Source of the DNA: Candidatus Auribacterota bacterium
Lineage (GTDB): Bacteria; Auribacterota; JAFGBW01; JAFGJP01
Reading direction: 5' to 3'
DNA length: 5,337 bases
Assembly: GCA_016929035.1 (NCBI GenBank)
Contig: JAFGJP010000076.1
Span: forward strand, 1 to 5,337
The position numbers and the translations under genes were made by a program. The first letter of the stretch is position 1. Each line of letters opens with the position of its first letter. The notes beneath the pieces were generated by a model. It did no database searches. It was not told the DNA's origin and worked only from the letters and a program-made list of their open reading frames with translations. Positions 1 through 5,313 of this stretch are shown in pieces.

Positions 1-7
1 GGGCTTT

Positions 8-105
8 TTTTGATATTTGGAATTTTTTATCTTTCTCCTGTCTTCTGTTCTCTGTTTTCTGACTTCTGTCATCTGTCAATCGAGAGTCGAAAATCGAGAT
101 TTGAA
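8..105. repeat. Degenerate 7-bp tandem repeat array (about 14 units)
   Basis: Read on the + strand from position 8, the sequence divides into 14 consecutive 7-base units with no slip in register. The centre holds the clearest units: TCCTGTC (36), TTCTGTT (43), CTCTGTT (50), TTCTGAC (57), TTCTGTC (64) and ATCTGTC (71). These grade into a second family, AATCGAG (78), AGTCGAA (85), AATCGAG (92), ATTTGAA (99). To the left are looser units: TTTTGAT (8), ATTTGGA (15), ATTTTTT (22), ATCTTTC (29). Bases 3-5 of the unit are pyrimidine-pyrimidine-G in 12 of 14 units. The array lies just downstream of the enzyme I stop codon, in its 3' untranslated region if transcription continues. Function is unknown. 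Degenerate 7-base repeats are known in some bacterial intergenic regions, but I cannot assign this one to a named class. I see no convincing intrinsic terminator between the array and the stop codon. Confidence 0.75.
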
Positions 106-172
106 AAAGCGAGAGATTTTCTGCCCGATGTTTGCCGCCATGCTGGGGCTGCAGGCTTTCATACTGACATTC

Positions 173-1828
173 TTATTCGGACTGTCGGCCAGCCGCTTTG
201 AGTATATGAAAAATTTTATTTTTTAAATCAGGAATAAGAGAAGGTTGCACGCTGAAATTTCTTAACTTGATATCCAAAAGCGCTTCAGTAAAATTAAGAT
301 TACCGGCTAGTTCTCCGCATATGCTGCATTCTTTGTTTAGTTCTTCCGCTTTATGGATGACGGTCCTGACAGCATTCAGAATAAGGTGATTACCGGCATC
401 ATAATAGTCTGAGACATTGATTTTTTCTCTGCTCGCGGCCATGATATATTGGATCAAATCATTTGTCCCGATACTTATGAAATCAGATAATTCGAGGAGT
501 TCATCGATGGTCAAAAGAGCTGCAGGCGTTTCGATCATGGCTCCGAAAGGAAGATGTTCGTCAAAAAGCACTTTTTCCTTCCGCAGTTTTTCTTTTTCCT
601 CTGAAAGATAGCGCCTCGCTTCCATCATGTCTTTCGGCAGAGCGATCATGGGGACCAGTACTTTGACTTTAAACTGTGCGCTCAATCTGAGAAAGACCCG
701 AAGTTGCATTTGCAGTAGACGGGGATATTTCAGAAGAAGCCTGATGCCGTTTAATCCTAAAGCAGGGTTTTTGATATCCACAAGATCCAGAAAGGGGAGC
801 GTTTTGTCTCCCCCGATATCCAGGAGCCGAAGAGTGACTTCCATGGTTCGTACGTGATTAAGAGCCTTTGTTAATTGAGAAAAAAGGCTGTCCTCAGTAG
901 GTAAATTTTTTTTGCCCATGTAAAGATATTCAGTCCGGTAAAGGCCGATGCTGTCGGCGCCAAAAGTGTGCGCCATTTTAATGTCGTTTAAAGAAGAGAC
1001 ATTGGCTGTTACTCTGATGGGCTTTCCATCAGTCTTAAGATCGATATCTTTGATTTGTTGAATGGCTTTGAGCTTATTTTTCAATCTATTTTTGATCAAT
1101 TTAGGATAGATTCTTAACTCTTTTAGGCTGGGGTTTATAATGATTCTTCCATTTTCGCCGTCTACGATAACCCGGGTGCCGTGTGGGACAGAAGCAACGT
1201 TGACATTTATTTTAGAAACAAAAGGGATATCCATGGCGCGTGCGAGGATGGCTGAATGAGAGTTTTCTGCTCCTTCAACAGTAACAATGGCTTTAACGTT
1301 ATTGACATTGAGCGCGGCTGTGTCCGATGGGAGCAGTCTCTGCGCAAAGATTATGGAATTGGCAGGGAGGTTAGATGCATTTTTTTTGTTTAAGCCTACG
1401 AGAGCCATGAGAAGGCGTTTCCCGACATCAATAACATCATCTAATCTTTCCTGTGGGGTATTGTTTCCTGCGCTTCTTATCTTGTTTTCCCAACGCTGGA
1501 AGACATTCTGGACGATGTTCTCTGCATTCAGCAACCGGTCTCTTAGTTCCTTTTCTATCTCTTTGAAGAGCCCGATATCTTTTAATATGACTTGATGAAC
1601 GCCGAATATCTCTGCATGCTTTGCGTCAATTTCATGAGTGACTTTTGTCTTGAGATTGGCAAGATCGAAATGGGCTTTATCAATGGCATCCTGAAGTCTT
1701 TTAAGTTCTTCTTCGACCTGGCTTTCACTTAATGTCCAAAGCTCAAATTCACGCGTCAGGACATCCTGATAATAGACGGCTCTTCCAATAGCGAATCCCC
1801 AAACAATGGATTTGCCCCTGATAAGCAA
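173..1828 (-). CDS. ptsI: Phosphoenolpyruvate-protein phosphotransferase (PTS enzyme I)
   Basis: Cytoplasmic enzyme that takes the phosphoryl group from phosphoenolpyruvate onto a histidine and passes it to HPr, the first step of the PTS. Domain order is that of enzyme I: N-terminal HPr-binding and phosphohistidine domains (about 1-230) and a C-terminal PEP-binding barrel (about 265-551). Visible residues are active His191 in ENSHSAILAR, Arg298 in GLYRTE, Arg334 with LDIGGDK, Glu433 in MIETPAA, Asn456-Asp457 in IGTNDL, Arg467, and acid/base Cys504 in CGELAGN. As I recall the E. coli numbering, each is shifted by +2. There is no N-terminal GAF domain, so it is ordinary EI rather than PtsP. Oddities: the active-site motif reads GAENSH where GGxTSH is usual, the early SPG motif is replaced by VWG, and the C-terminus is about 25 residues shorter than E. 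coli EI. The TTG start matches the E. coli N-terminus almost exactly but has no nearby Shine-Dalgarno. No HPr or enzyme II gene is in the window, so the role may be regulatory. Confidence 0.93.
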   Translation of the reverse strand: MLIRGKSIVWGFAIGRAVYYQDVLTREFELWTLSESQVEEELKRLQDAIDKAHFDLANLKTKVTHEIDAKHAEIFGVHQVILKDIGLFKEIEKELRDRLLNAENIVQNVFQRWENKIRSAGNNTPQERLDDVIDVGKRLLMALVGLNKKNASNLPANSIIFAQRLLPSDTAALNVNNVKAIVTVEGAENSHSAILARAMDIPFVSKINVNVASVPHGTRVIVDGENGRIIINPSLKELRIYPKLIKNRLKNKLKAIQQIKDIDLKTDGKPIRVTANVSSLNDIKMAHTFGADSIGLYRTEYLYMGKKNLPTEDSLFSQLTKALNHVRTMEVTLRLLDIGGDKTLPFLDLVDIKNPALGLNGIRLLLKYPRLLQMQLRVFLRLSAQFKVKVLVPMIALPKDMMEARRYLSEEKEKLRKEKVLFDEHLPFGAMIETPAALLTIDELLELSDFISIGTNDLIQYIMAASREKINVSDYYDAGNHLILNAVRTVIHKAEELNKECSICGELAGNLNFTEALLDIKLRNFSVQPSLIPDLKNKIFHILKAAGRQSE

Positions 1829-1861
1829 ACGCTTTGAATGTGATATGCTTTGATGTGAAGA

Positions 1862-1916
1862 AATAAAACACCTCGTTGTTTTAGCTTGAAATAATCGCCA
1901 CCTGAAACAGCATCAA
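1862..1916 (-). promoter_or_regulatory. Possible promoter and ribosome site in the ptsI leader
   Basis: The 113-base gap between the diguanylate cyclase stop and ptsI has no clear terminator. On the minus strand TTGATG (1911-1916) and TATTTC (1888-1893) are 17 bases apart, each matching the sigma-70 boxes at 4 of 6 positions. They are followed by a Shine-Dalgarno-like ACGAGG (1871-1876). That site is 42 bases from the TTG start but only 6 bases from an in-frame ATT (1862-1864), a rare start codon. This is weak evidence; ptsI could equally be read through from the gene before it. Confidence 0.2.
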
Positions 1917-1941
1917 ATGGATAGACAGAGATAATGACCAG

Positions 1942-2808
1942 TTAGGTTTCAGTATCTTTTTCGGCCCATTTTTTATGAACAATATTATTTTTACCATCTT
2001 TCTTTGCAGCATACATCAGATTATCTGCAGCCCTTACCATTTCATGAACAGTCTTCCTTGGTTTATCAAAAGTGACTGCTCCGATACTAAATGTGACGGA
2101 ATATCCGCTTCTGTTCATTGTTTTAACAAGTTGGGAAAATACTTTATTGAGCATGGATTTGGCTGCTGCATAATCAGTTTCTGGAAACAGTCCTGCAAAT
2201 TCATCTCCGCCGATGCGAGCAATGGTGTCTGTTTTTCTCGTGTTGCTGCGCAGTTCATCTGCAATTTGTTTCAACAGTATGTCACCAGCCTCATGGCCTT
2301 TTGAATCGTTAACAGATTTAAAATTGTCTACGTCTATATAAATAATAGTAAAAGGATGAACATATCTGTTCGCCCTTATGGATTCCATTTTTGTTATTTC
2401 ATAAAAAGAACGGCTATTTGCCAAACCGGTCAAAGAATCTATTTCAGCCAGTCTTTCTTCTAAGCTCAGTTTTTTCCTGATTGCAGTTAATAGGATTATA
2501 GCAACAAGAAATAAACTTAGCCGGATTATGCTGTTCCAGACGGGAATTAAAGCATTGGAATATCGGGTTACTTTGCTTAAGTCTGCTATAAACCAGATTG
2601 AGGCTGTTTCCAGGGCAATATAGATGCCGATAGTTTTCCCTAGATACCACGTAGCTAGAACAATAGGAACGATGTAAAAAATTGTAAATGATATATCCGG
2701 ACCAAGATAGTGATCAACAAAAACCAATACAATAACAAGGATAAATGATCCAAAAGCTATCTGTTGCCTGGATTGACGGCGTATATATTTATTAATTATT
2801 TTATACAT
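1942..2808 (-). CDS. Membrane-anchored diguanylate cyclase (GGDEF domain)
   Basis: Makes the second messenger c-di-GMP from two GTP at the inner membrane. The N-terminal part (about 17-110) has about four hydrophobic segments (near 17-33, 40-57, 59-76 and 93-110) with a conserved-looking core around PDISFTIFYIVPIV and WYLGK. I take this as an integral-membrane sensor region; it is not a PAS, GAF or HAMP domain. The GGDEF domain (about 122-280) begins with DSLTGLANSR. It has metal-binding Asp159 in YIDVDNFK, guanine-contact residues Asn167 and Asp176 by family position, and an intact GGDEF at 200-204. An RKTD at 191-194 sits where the RxxD inhibitory site belongs, so both catalysis and product inhibition are expected. 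There is no EAL or HD-GYP domain. It starts 33 bases after the TPR gene and probably shares its transcript. The Shine-Dalgarno is poor, with only scattered purines before ATG, which suggests low expression. The input signal cannot be read from the sequence. Confidence 0.93.
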   Translation of the reverse strand: MYKIINKYIRRQSRQQIAFGSFILVIVLVFVDHYLGPDISFTIFYIVPIVLATWYLGKTIGIYIALETASIWFIADLSKVTRYSNALIPVWNSIIRLSLFLVAIILLTAIRKKLSLEERLAEIDSLTGLANSRSFYEITKMESIRANRYVHPFTIIYIDVDNFKSVNDSKGHEAGDILLKQIADELRSNTRKTDTIARIGGDEFAGLFPETDYAAAKSMLNKVFSQLVKTMNRSGYSVTFSIGAVTFDKPRKTVHEMVRAADNLMYAAKKDGKNNIVHKKWAEKDTET

Positions 2809-2841
2809 TTCGTTTTAGGAAACAATAAAACCTAACCTGTG

Positions 2842-3165
2842 TTAATTATAATCATCAGAATCAGGCATTACAATGTCAGGCTTGATTTCTTTTGCTTTAT
2901 TCCAAGCGTCTTTAGCTTTATTGTAAAACGTTCTTGCCTGCGCATGATTTATTTTTGTTTCCTGTTCTTCAGCTAATTTTTCATAAGCATTACCAATGAG
3001 ACAATAAGCTTCTGATGATCTTGGGTTAAGCTCAAGTGCTTTTTGTGCTAATTCAATAGACAGACGATATTGACCTTCAGTAGCTTTTTGATGGGACTGG
3101 CGAACAAAGATAACCCACCTTTTTTCATTTTCAAGGCTATCAAGGATTTCGTCAAAGTTATCCAT
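2842..3165 (-). CDS. Small TPR-repeat protein
   Basis: A 107-residue soluble protein with no signal peptide or membrane segment, probably a protein-protein adaptor. One tetratricopeptide repeat covers about residues 17-50 and ends in the classic ALELNP (43-48). A second begins at about 51 with EAYCLIGNAYEKLA and ends at EIKPD (about 93-97), roughly 14 residues longer than the standard 34, so its second helix or the loop is extended. The C-terminus is acidic (PDSDDYN). The N-terminal 16 residues are also acidic and may be a short helix. The gene immediately precedes the diguanylate cyclase with a 33-base gap, so the two are probably co-transcribed, and it could bind or localise that enzyme; this is inference from position only. 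No Shine-Dalgarno precedes ATG. Instead a TATAAT box ends 5 bases before it, which fits a leaderless transcript. Confidence 0.82.
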   Translation of the reverse strand: MDNFDEILDSLENEKRWVIFVRQSHQKATEGQYRLSIELAQKALELNPRSSEAYCLIGNAYEKLAEEQETKINHAQARTFYNKAKDAWNKAKEIKPDIVMPDSDDYN

Positions 3166-3170
3166 TTCAG

Positions 3171-3199
3171 ATTATAAGCACTTAACCTGGATATTTCAT
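3171..3199 (-). promoter_or_regulatory. Candidate sigma-70 promoter for the TPR-GGDEF genes
   Basis: On the minus strand a perfect TATAAT (3171-3176) is preceded at the ideal 17-base spacing by ATGAAA (3194-3199), 4 of 6 matches to TTGACA. The start codon of the TPR gene follows 5 bases after TATAAT, so a normally placed transcription start would fall on or next to the ATG, giving a leaderless message. That fits the missing Shine-Dalgarno. The -35 hexamer lies inside an arm of the 13-bp palindrome at 3188-3218, a layout typical of an operator. Confidence 0.5.
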
Positions 3200-3218
3200 G
3201 TTATTCATGAAATATCCA
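3188..3218. repeat. Perfect 13-bp inverted repeat (hairpin 1, possible operator)
   Basis: Arms TGGATATTTCATG (3188-3200) and CATGAAATATCCA (3206-3218) are perfectly complementary around a 5-base loop, TTATT. There is no T-run on either side, so it is not a typical intrinsic terminator. It overlaps the -35 region of the candidate promoter before the TPR gene. It could be a binding site for a dimeric repressor or the first of three structured RNA stems. Confidence 0.85.
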
Positions 3219-3312
3219 CCCAAAGGGCCGGCTGATTCAATCGTTACACGATTTAATCACGCTGCCGGGGTATGCCCGCTTTGTTCTCTATTTTCGAGAG
3301 AACATGAAATAT
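3191..3312. repeat. Inverted pair of the 12-mer ATATTTCATGTT / AACATGAAATAT
   Basis: ATATTTCATGTT at 3191-3202 is the exact reverse complement of AACATGAAATAT at 3301-3312, and ten of these bases occur again at 3206-3215. The outer pair could form a long-range 12-bp stem enclosing hairpin 2. That stem would use the same bases as hairpin 1 and part of hairpin 3, so the two folds exclude each other. Confidence 0.7.
3228..3268. repeat. Three-segment hairpin (hairpin 2)
   Basis: On the + strand CCGGC-TGATT-c-AATCGT (3228-3244) pairs with ACGATT-t-AATCA-(cgct)-GCCGG (3248-3268) around a 3-base loop. That gives 16 base pairs, interrupted by one mismatch and a 4-base bulge. The segmented stem with a GC-rich base looks like a structured RNA or a folded DNA recombination or repeat element. 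No poly-T follows on either strand. Confidence 0.75.
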
Positions 3313-3318
3313 GCGGGC
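3274..3318. repeat. Compound hairpin (hairpin 3)
   Basis: Outer arms GCCCGC (3274-3279) and GCGGGC (3313-3318) enclose an inner stem TGTTCTCT (3282-3289) / AGAGAACA (3297-3304) with a 7-base loop. The internal loop between the two stems is asymmetric, 2 bases on one side and 8 on the other. It lies 42 bases downstream of the radical SAM stop codon. No T-tract follows, so if it ends that transcript it does not do so as a standard intrinsic terminator; it could be a 3' end stabiliser. Confidence 0.7.
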
Positions 3319-3359
3319 TAACGAACAGAGGTTCCCAATTCAACAGGACTGCAATCGCT

Positions 3360-4802
3360 CTAGCTTGCATCCCTTTCAGATACATCTGTTTCCCTATTTG
3401 CCAATACAAAATCATGCCTGTTGTTACAATAGCGCTTGAAGTCTGCGTATGTTTTCATATTCAGCCGGAGGTTTTTCCTGTATGAGAGGTTGCCCATCAG
3501 GCTGATCAGCAGCTGTCGGCGATGCCAAAAGTTGCTCCATAACCTGCGCAGTATACGTGCTGTGGAATAAAATGTCCGGTCGCAGGAAATCATTTCTTCG
3601 ATGATTCCGTCCAGAGACAGATGCTTGTACTTTGCTACTGGAAAGGTCAGTGTGTAATATTTCCAGTCTTCCGGAAACATATCAAGGACGATGCGGCCTT
3701 CTGTTTTCATCTGGTTCCACAGACTTGTTCCAGGCAAAGGCGTTAAAAACAACGCATTAAGATTATCCAAACCATACCGGCTGGCCACTTCAGCTATATG
3801 TTTACCGATGCCAGGCTTATCAATGTCTAAACCGATGATGAAGGAACCGACAACCAGAATGTTATGCTTCTGTATTCGCCGTACGGAAGCCCGGAAGTCC
3901 CGACTTCTCAGAATATTGAATTTTTTGCCGACTTCCATAAGACCTTCAAGGGAAGGGGACTCAAAGCCTATAAAGACGCCTCTGCACCCGGCCTTTGATG
4001 CCAGTGTCAGGAGCTCTTCGTCATCGGCGAAGTTGATAGTGGCCTGGGCGACCCATTCTTTTTTCAAATTGGCCTCTGCCATAGCGCGGAAGAGATCCTT
4101 GGCACGATGAATATGCTTAGAACGTGTGCCGATGAGGTTATCGTCCACAATGAGAACGCGTTTCTCACGAATCATCCGGAATTCCCGCACAACATCTGCA
4201 ACAGGCCGATGCCTGTAGTGAGTCCCGTTAAACGCCGTTACACTGCAGAATGTGCAGTTCATAGGACAGCCGCGTGTGGTCTGAATGGCTCCGAAGGCAT
4301 ATTTATCAGGCAGCAGGTCATGCCGGGCGCAAGGCACATCACTAAGCTTTGCCAGCCCCCCGTCATATCGGCGCTTCAGGGAGCCTTTCCGGGCGTCCTC
4401 CAAAACCTGTGGCCAGATGCTCTCAGCTTCTCCTGTGACGACTGAATCCACGCGTGTTATGACCTCATTCAAACACATGGTCGCGTGAATGCCGCCCATG
4501 ACGACAGGCACGCCCAGATGCCGGAAGTAATCAGCTACTTCATAGGCGCGGTTTACCTGAGAAGTAAAAGCTGTAATGCCCACCAGATCCGGCTTAGGCA
4601 TTATCGAATAATCCGGGATGCCGAGGTTCTCATCCATGATGGAGATTTTCCAGTTTCGTGGAGTCAAACCTGCCAGAAGCATAAGACTGAGCGGCTTCCA
4701 TACACGGTAACGGTTCCAGCGGCTCTCCCTGACTCTGACGATGCTCACAAGCGAATTTGACGGATTGATCAAGTAAAGTTGCATGGTTTTGCTCTGATGC
4801 AT
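3360..4802 (-). CDS. Cobalamin-domain radical SAM protein, substrate unknown
   Basis: A 480-residue protein with an N-terminal B12-binding Rossmann domain (about 7-140, with DLVGITAFTSQ at 72-82 and VVMGGIHATM at 100-109) and a radical SAM barrel (about 170-390). The cluster motif CPMNCTFC gives Cys179, Cys183 and Cys186 for the [4Fe-4S] that cleaves S-adenosylmethionine. FIGFESPS (277-284) and VVGSFIIGLD (317-326) are typical later barrel strands. The C-terminal 90 residues are basic and unassigned. The cobalamin domain lacks the DxHxxG motif, as in many relatives that bind B12 without the lower histidine. Known relatives methylate unreactive carbons or build hopanoids and bacteriochlorophyll; the substrate here is not readable. 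The frame is open to an ATG at 4877, but I chose ATG 4802. It has an AGGAG 11 bases upstream (4814-4818), avoids a 58-base overlap with the ferredoxin gene, and puts the first beta strand (MQLYLINP) near the N-terminus. Confidence 0.9.
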   Translation of the reverse strand: MHQSKTMQLYLINPSNSLVSIVRVRESRWNRYRVWKPLSLMLLAGLTPRNWKISIMDENLGIPDYSIMPKPDLVGITAFTSQVNRAYEVADYFRHLGVPVVMGGIHATMCLNEVITRVDSVVTGEAESIWPQVLEDARKGSLKRRYDGGLAKLSDVPCARHDLLPDKYAFGAIQTTRGCPMNCTFCSVTAFNGTHYRHRPVADVVREFRMIREKRVLIVDDNLIGTRSKHIHRAKDLFRAMAEANLKKEWVAQATINFADDEELLTLASKAGCRGVFIGFESPSLEGLMEVGKKFNILRSRDFRASVRRIQKHNILVVGSFIIGLDIDKPGIGKHIAEVASRYGLDNLNALFLTPLPGTSLWNQMKTEGRIVLDMFPEDWKYYTLTFPVAKYKHLSLDGIIEEMISCDRTFYSTARILRRLWSNFWHRRQLLISLMGNLSYRKNLRLNMKTYADFKRYCNNRHDFVLANRETDVSERDAS

Positions 4803-4819
4803 AATCACCTTTTCTCCTT

Positions 4820-5011
4820 TTATAACTCTTCTAATTTTATGGCATTTATCGGACATTGATTCACGGCGCCTCTGCAAGACTTTTCGGAATTTTTTGGAAT
4901 CGGTCCGTCAAAAACAAAAGCCTTATCTTCGTCCATTCCAAAAACTTCCGGGCAAGTCTCCAGGCAACCCTGGCAGCAAATACAGGCCTCCCGGTCAATC
5001 ACGGCTTTCAT
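4820..5011 (-). CDS. Single-cluster [4Fe-4S] ferredoxin
   Basis: A 63-residue cytoplasmic electron carrier. Ligands for one [4Fe-4S] cluster are Cys10, Cys13, Cys16 and Cys53 (CxxCxxC near the N-terminus and a distal CP). Cys20 and Cys46 sit where Desulfovibrio-type monocluster ferredoxins carry the remnant of the second site, often a disulfide. The sequence around CPEVFGMDED is typical of that family. Cys12 is an extra cysteine next to a ligand, giving CICC. The ATG at 5011 has AGGAG 6 bases upstream. The gene ends 17 bases before the radical SAM start, and its TAA abuts that gene's Shine-Dalgarno, so the two are very probably co-translated. Inference: it is the reductant for the radical SAM cluster or its cobalamin, which in many organisms is supplied by generic flavodoxin or ferredoxin. 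Confidence 0.93.
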   Translation of the reverse strand: MKAVIDREACICCQGCLETCPEVFGMDEDKAFVFDGPIPKNSEKSCRGAVNQCPINAIKLEEL

Positions 5012-5047
5012 ATTTTTCTCCTTTTGATCTGAGAAGAACCGCTTTTC

Positions 5048-5296
5048 TCAAGATAAGAACGCGTTATTGCAGTGCTGTCTCAGAAAAGTCTCAACAGTGA
5101 TTTTTTGTGGGTTTTTATTTTCGAGTGACAGATAGACAGCAATATCACGATGATTGAGAAACGCAAAAAATTGGCCTTCATGGAAAACAGGAAGCAAACC
5201 GGCTTCCATGTTTTGCATGGTCATTTTTGCTTCCTTTAACGTCGATTCTGGAGTAATAACATAATTATCTCTATCCGGAACATATTGTGTTTTCAT
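5048..5296 (-). CDS. Small protein with a single CBS domain
   Basis: An 82-residue protein holding one CBS motif at about residues 13-55: VITPESTLKEAKMTM, then GLLPVFHEGQFFAFL and the signature HRDIAVYL. CBS domains usually come in pairs that bind adenine nucleotides or SAM; here the sequence stops in what would be the linker to a second copy (ITVETFLRQ), so it must act as a dimer or bind another protein if functional. There is no membrane segment or other domain. Two start codons are in frame. ATG 5302 is only 3 bases from the strong AAAGGAGG (5306-5313), while ATG 5296 is 9 bases from its AGGAGG core, so I chose 5296; the longer form adds Met-Phe. It is the first visible gene of the cassette, 36 bases before the ferredoxin. 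Its promoter lies at or beyond the right edge of the window. Confidence 0.85.
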   Translation of the reverse strand: MKTQYVPDRDNYVITPESTLKEAKMTMQNMEAGLLPVFHEGQFFAFLNHRDIAVYLSLENKNPQKITVETFLRQHCNNAFLS

Positions 5297-5305
5297 AAAC
5301 ATTAT

Positions 5306-5313
5306 CCTCCTTT
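5306..5313 (-). promoter_or_regulatory. Strong Shine-Dalgarno of the CBS gene
   Basis: AAAGGAGG on the minus strand is the best ribosome binding site in the window. It decides between two in-frame ATG codons and favours the second (5294-5296). Confidence 0.7.

Noticed and set aside
1..12. Possible 3' half of an intrinsic terminator (GGGC then seven T)
   Set aside because: The window begins here, so the matching arm cannot be seen; it could also be part of the AT-rich edge of the heptamer array.
10..226. Two overlapping plus-strand hydrophobic open frames
   Set aside because: They start at TTG codons without ribosome sites, and their hydrophobic first parts are simply translations of the CT-rich heptamer array; the ends run antisense into ptsI.
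1941..2837. GTTAGGTTT found near both ends of the diguanylate cyclase gene in opposite orientation
   Set aside because: Only 9 bases match, with no target duplication or mobile-element genes; chance is a sufficient explanation.
2809..2841. Small inverted repeat TTAGG / CCTAA before the diguanylate cyclase start
   Set aside because: Five pairs with an 11-base AT-rich loop is too weak to claim as a terminator or regulatory stem.
3313..3355. Integron attC-like half site (GGGCTAAC followed by a TTCAACAGGAC-like box)
   Set aside because: The matching other half (GTTAGCCC with the complementary inner box) is missing, the spacing between boxes is too long, and there is no integrase or cassette gene.
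3198..3485. Plus-strand open frame of 95 codons
   Set aside because: It runs through the hairpin spacer and the antisense of the radical SAM C-terminus, has no recognisable domain, and its start lies inside the palindrome with no ribosome site.
4803..4877. N-terminal extension of the radical SAM protein to ATG 4877
   Set aside because: It would overlap the ferredoxin gene by 58 bases, is highly basic with no domain match, and has a poorer ribosome site than ATG 4802.
5031..5049. GAGAA / TTCTC inverted repeat between the CBS and ferredoxin genes
   Set aside because: Only five base pairs, A/T-heavy, and no T-tract; not distinguishable from chance in a purine-rich leader.
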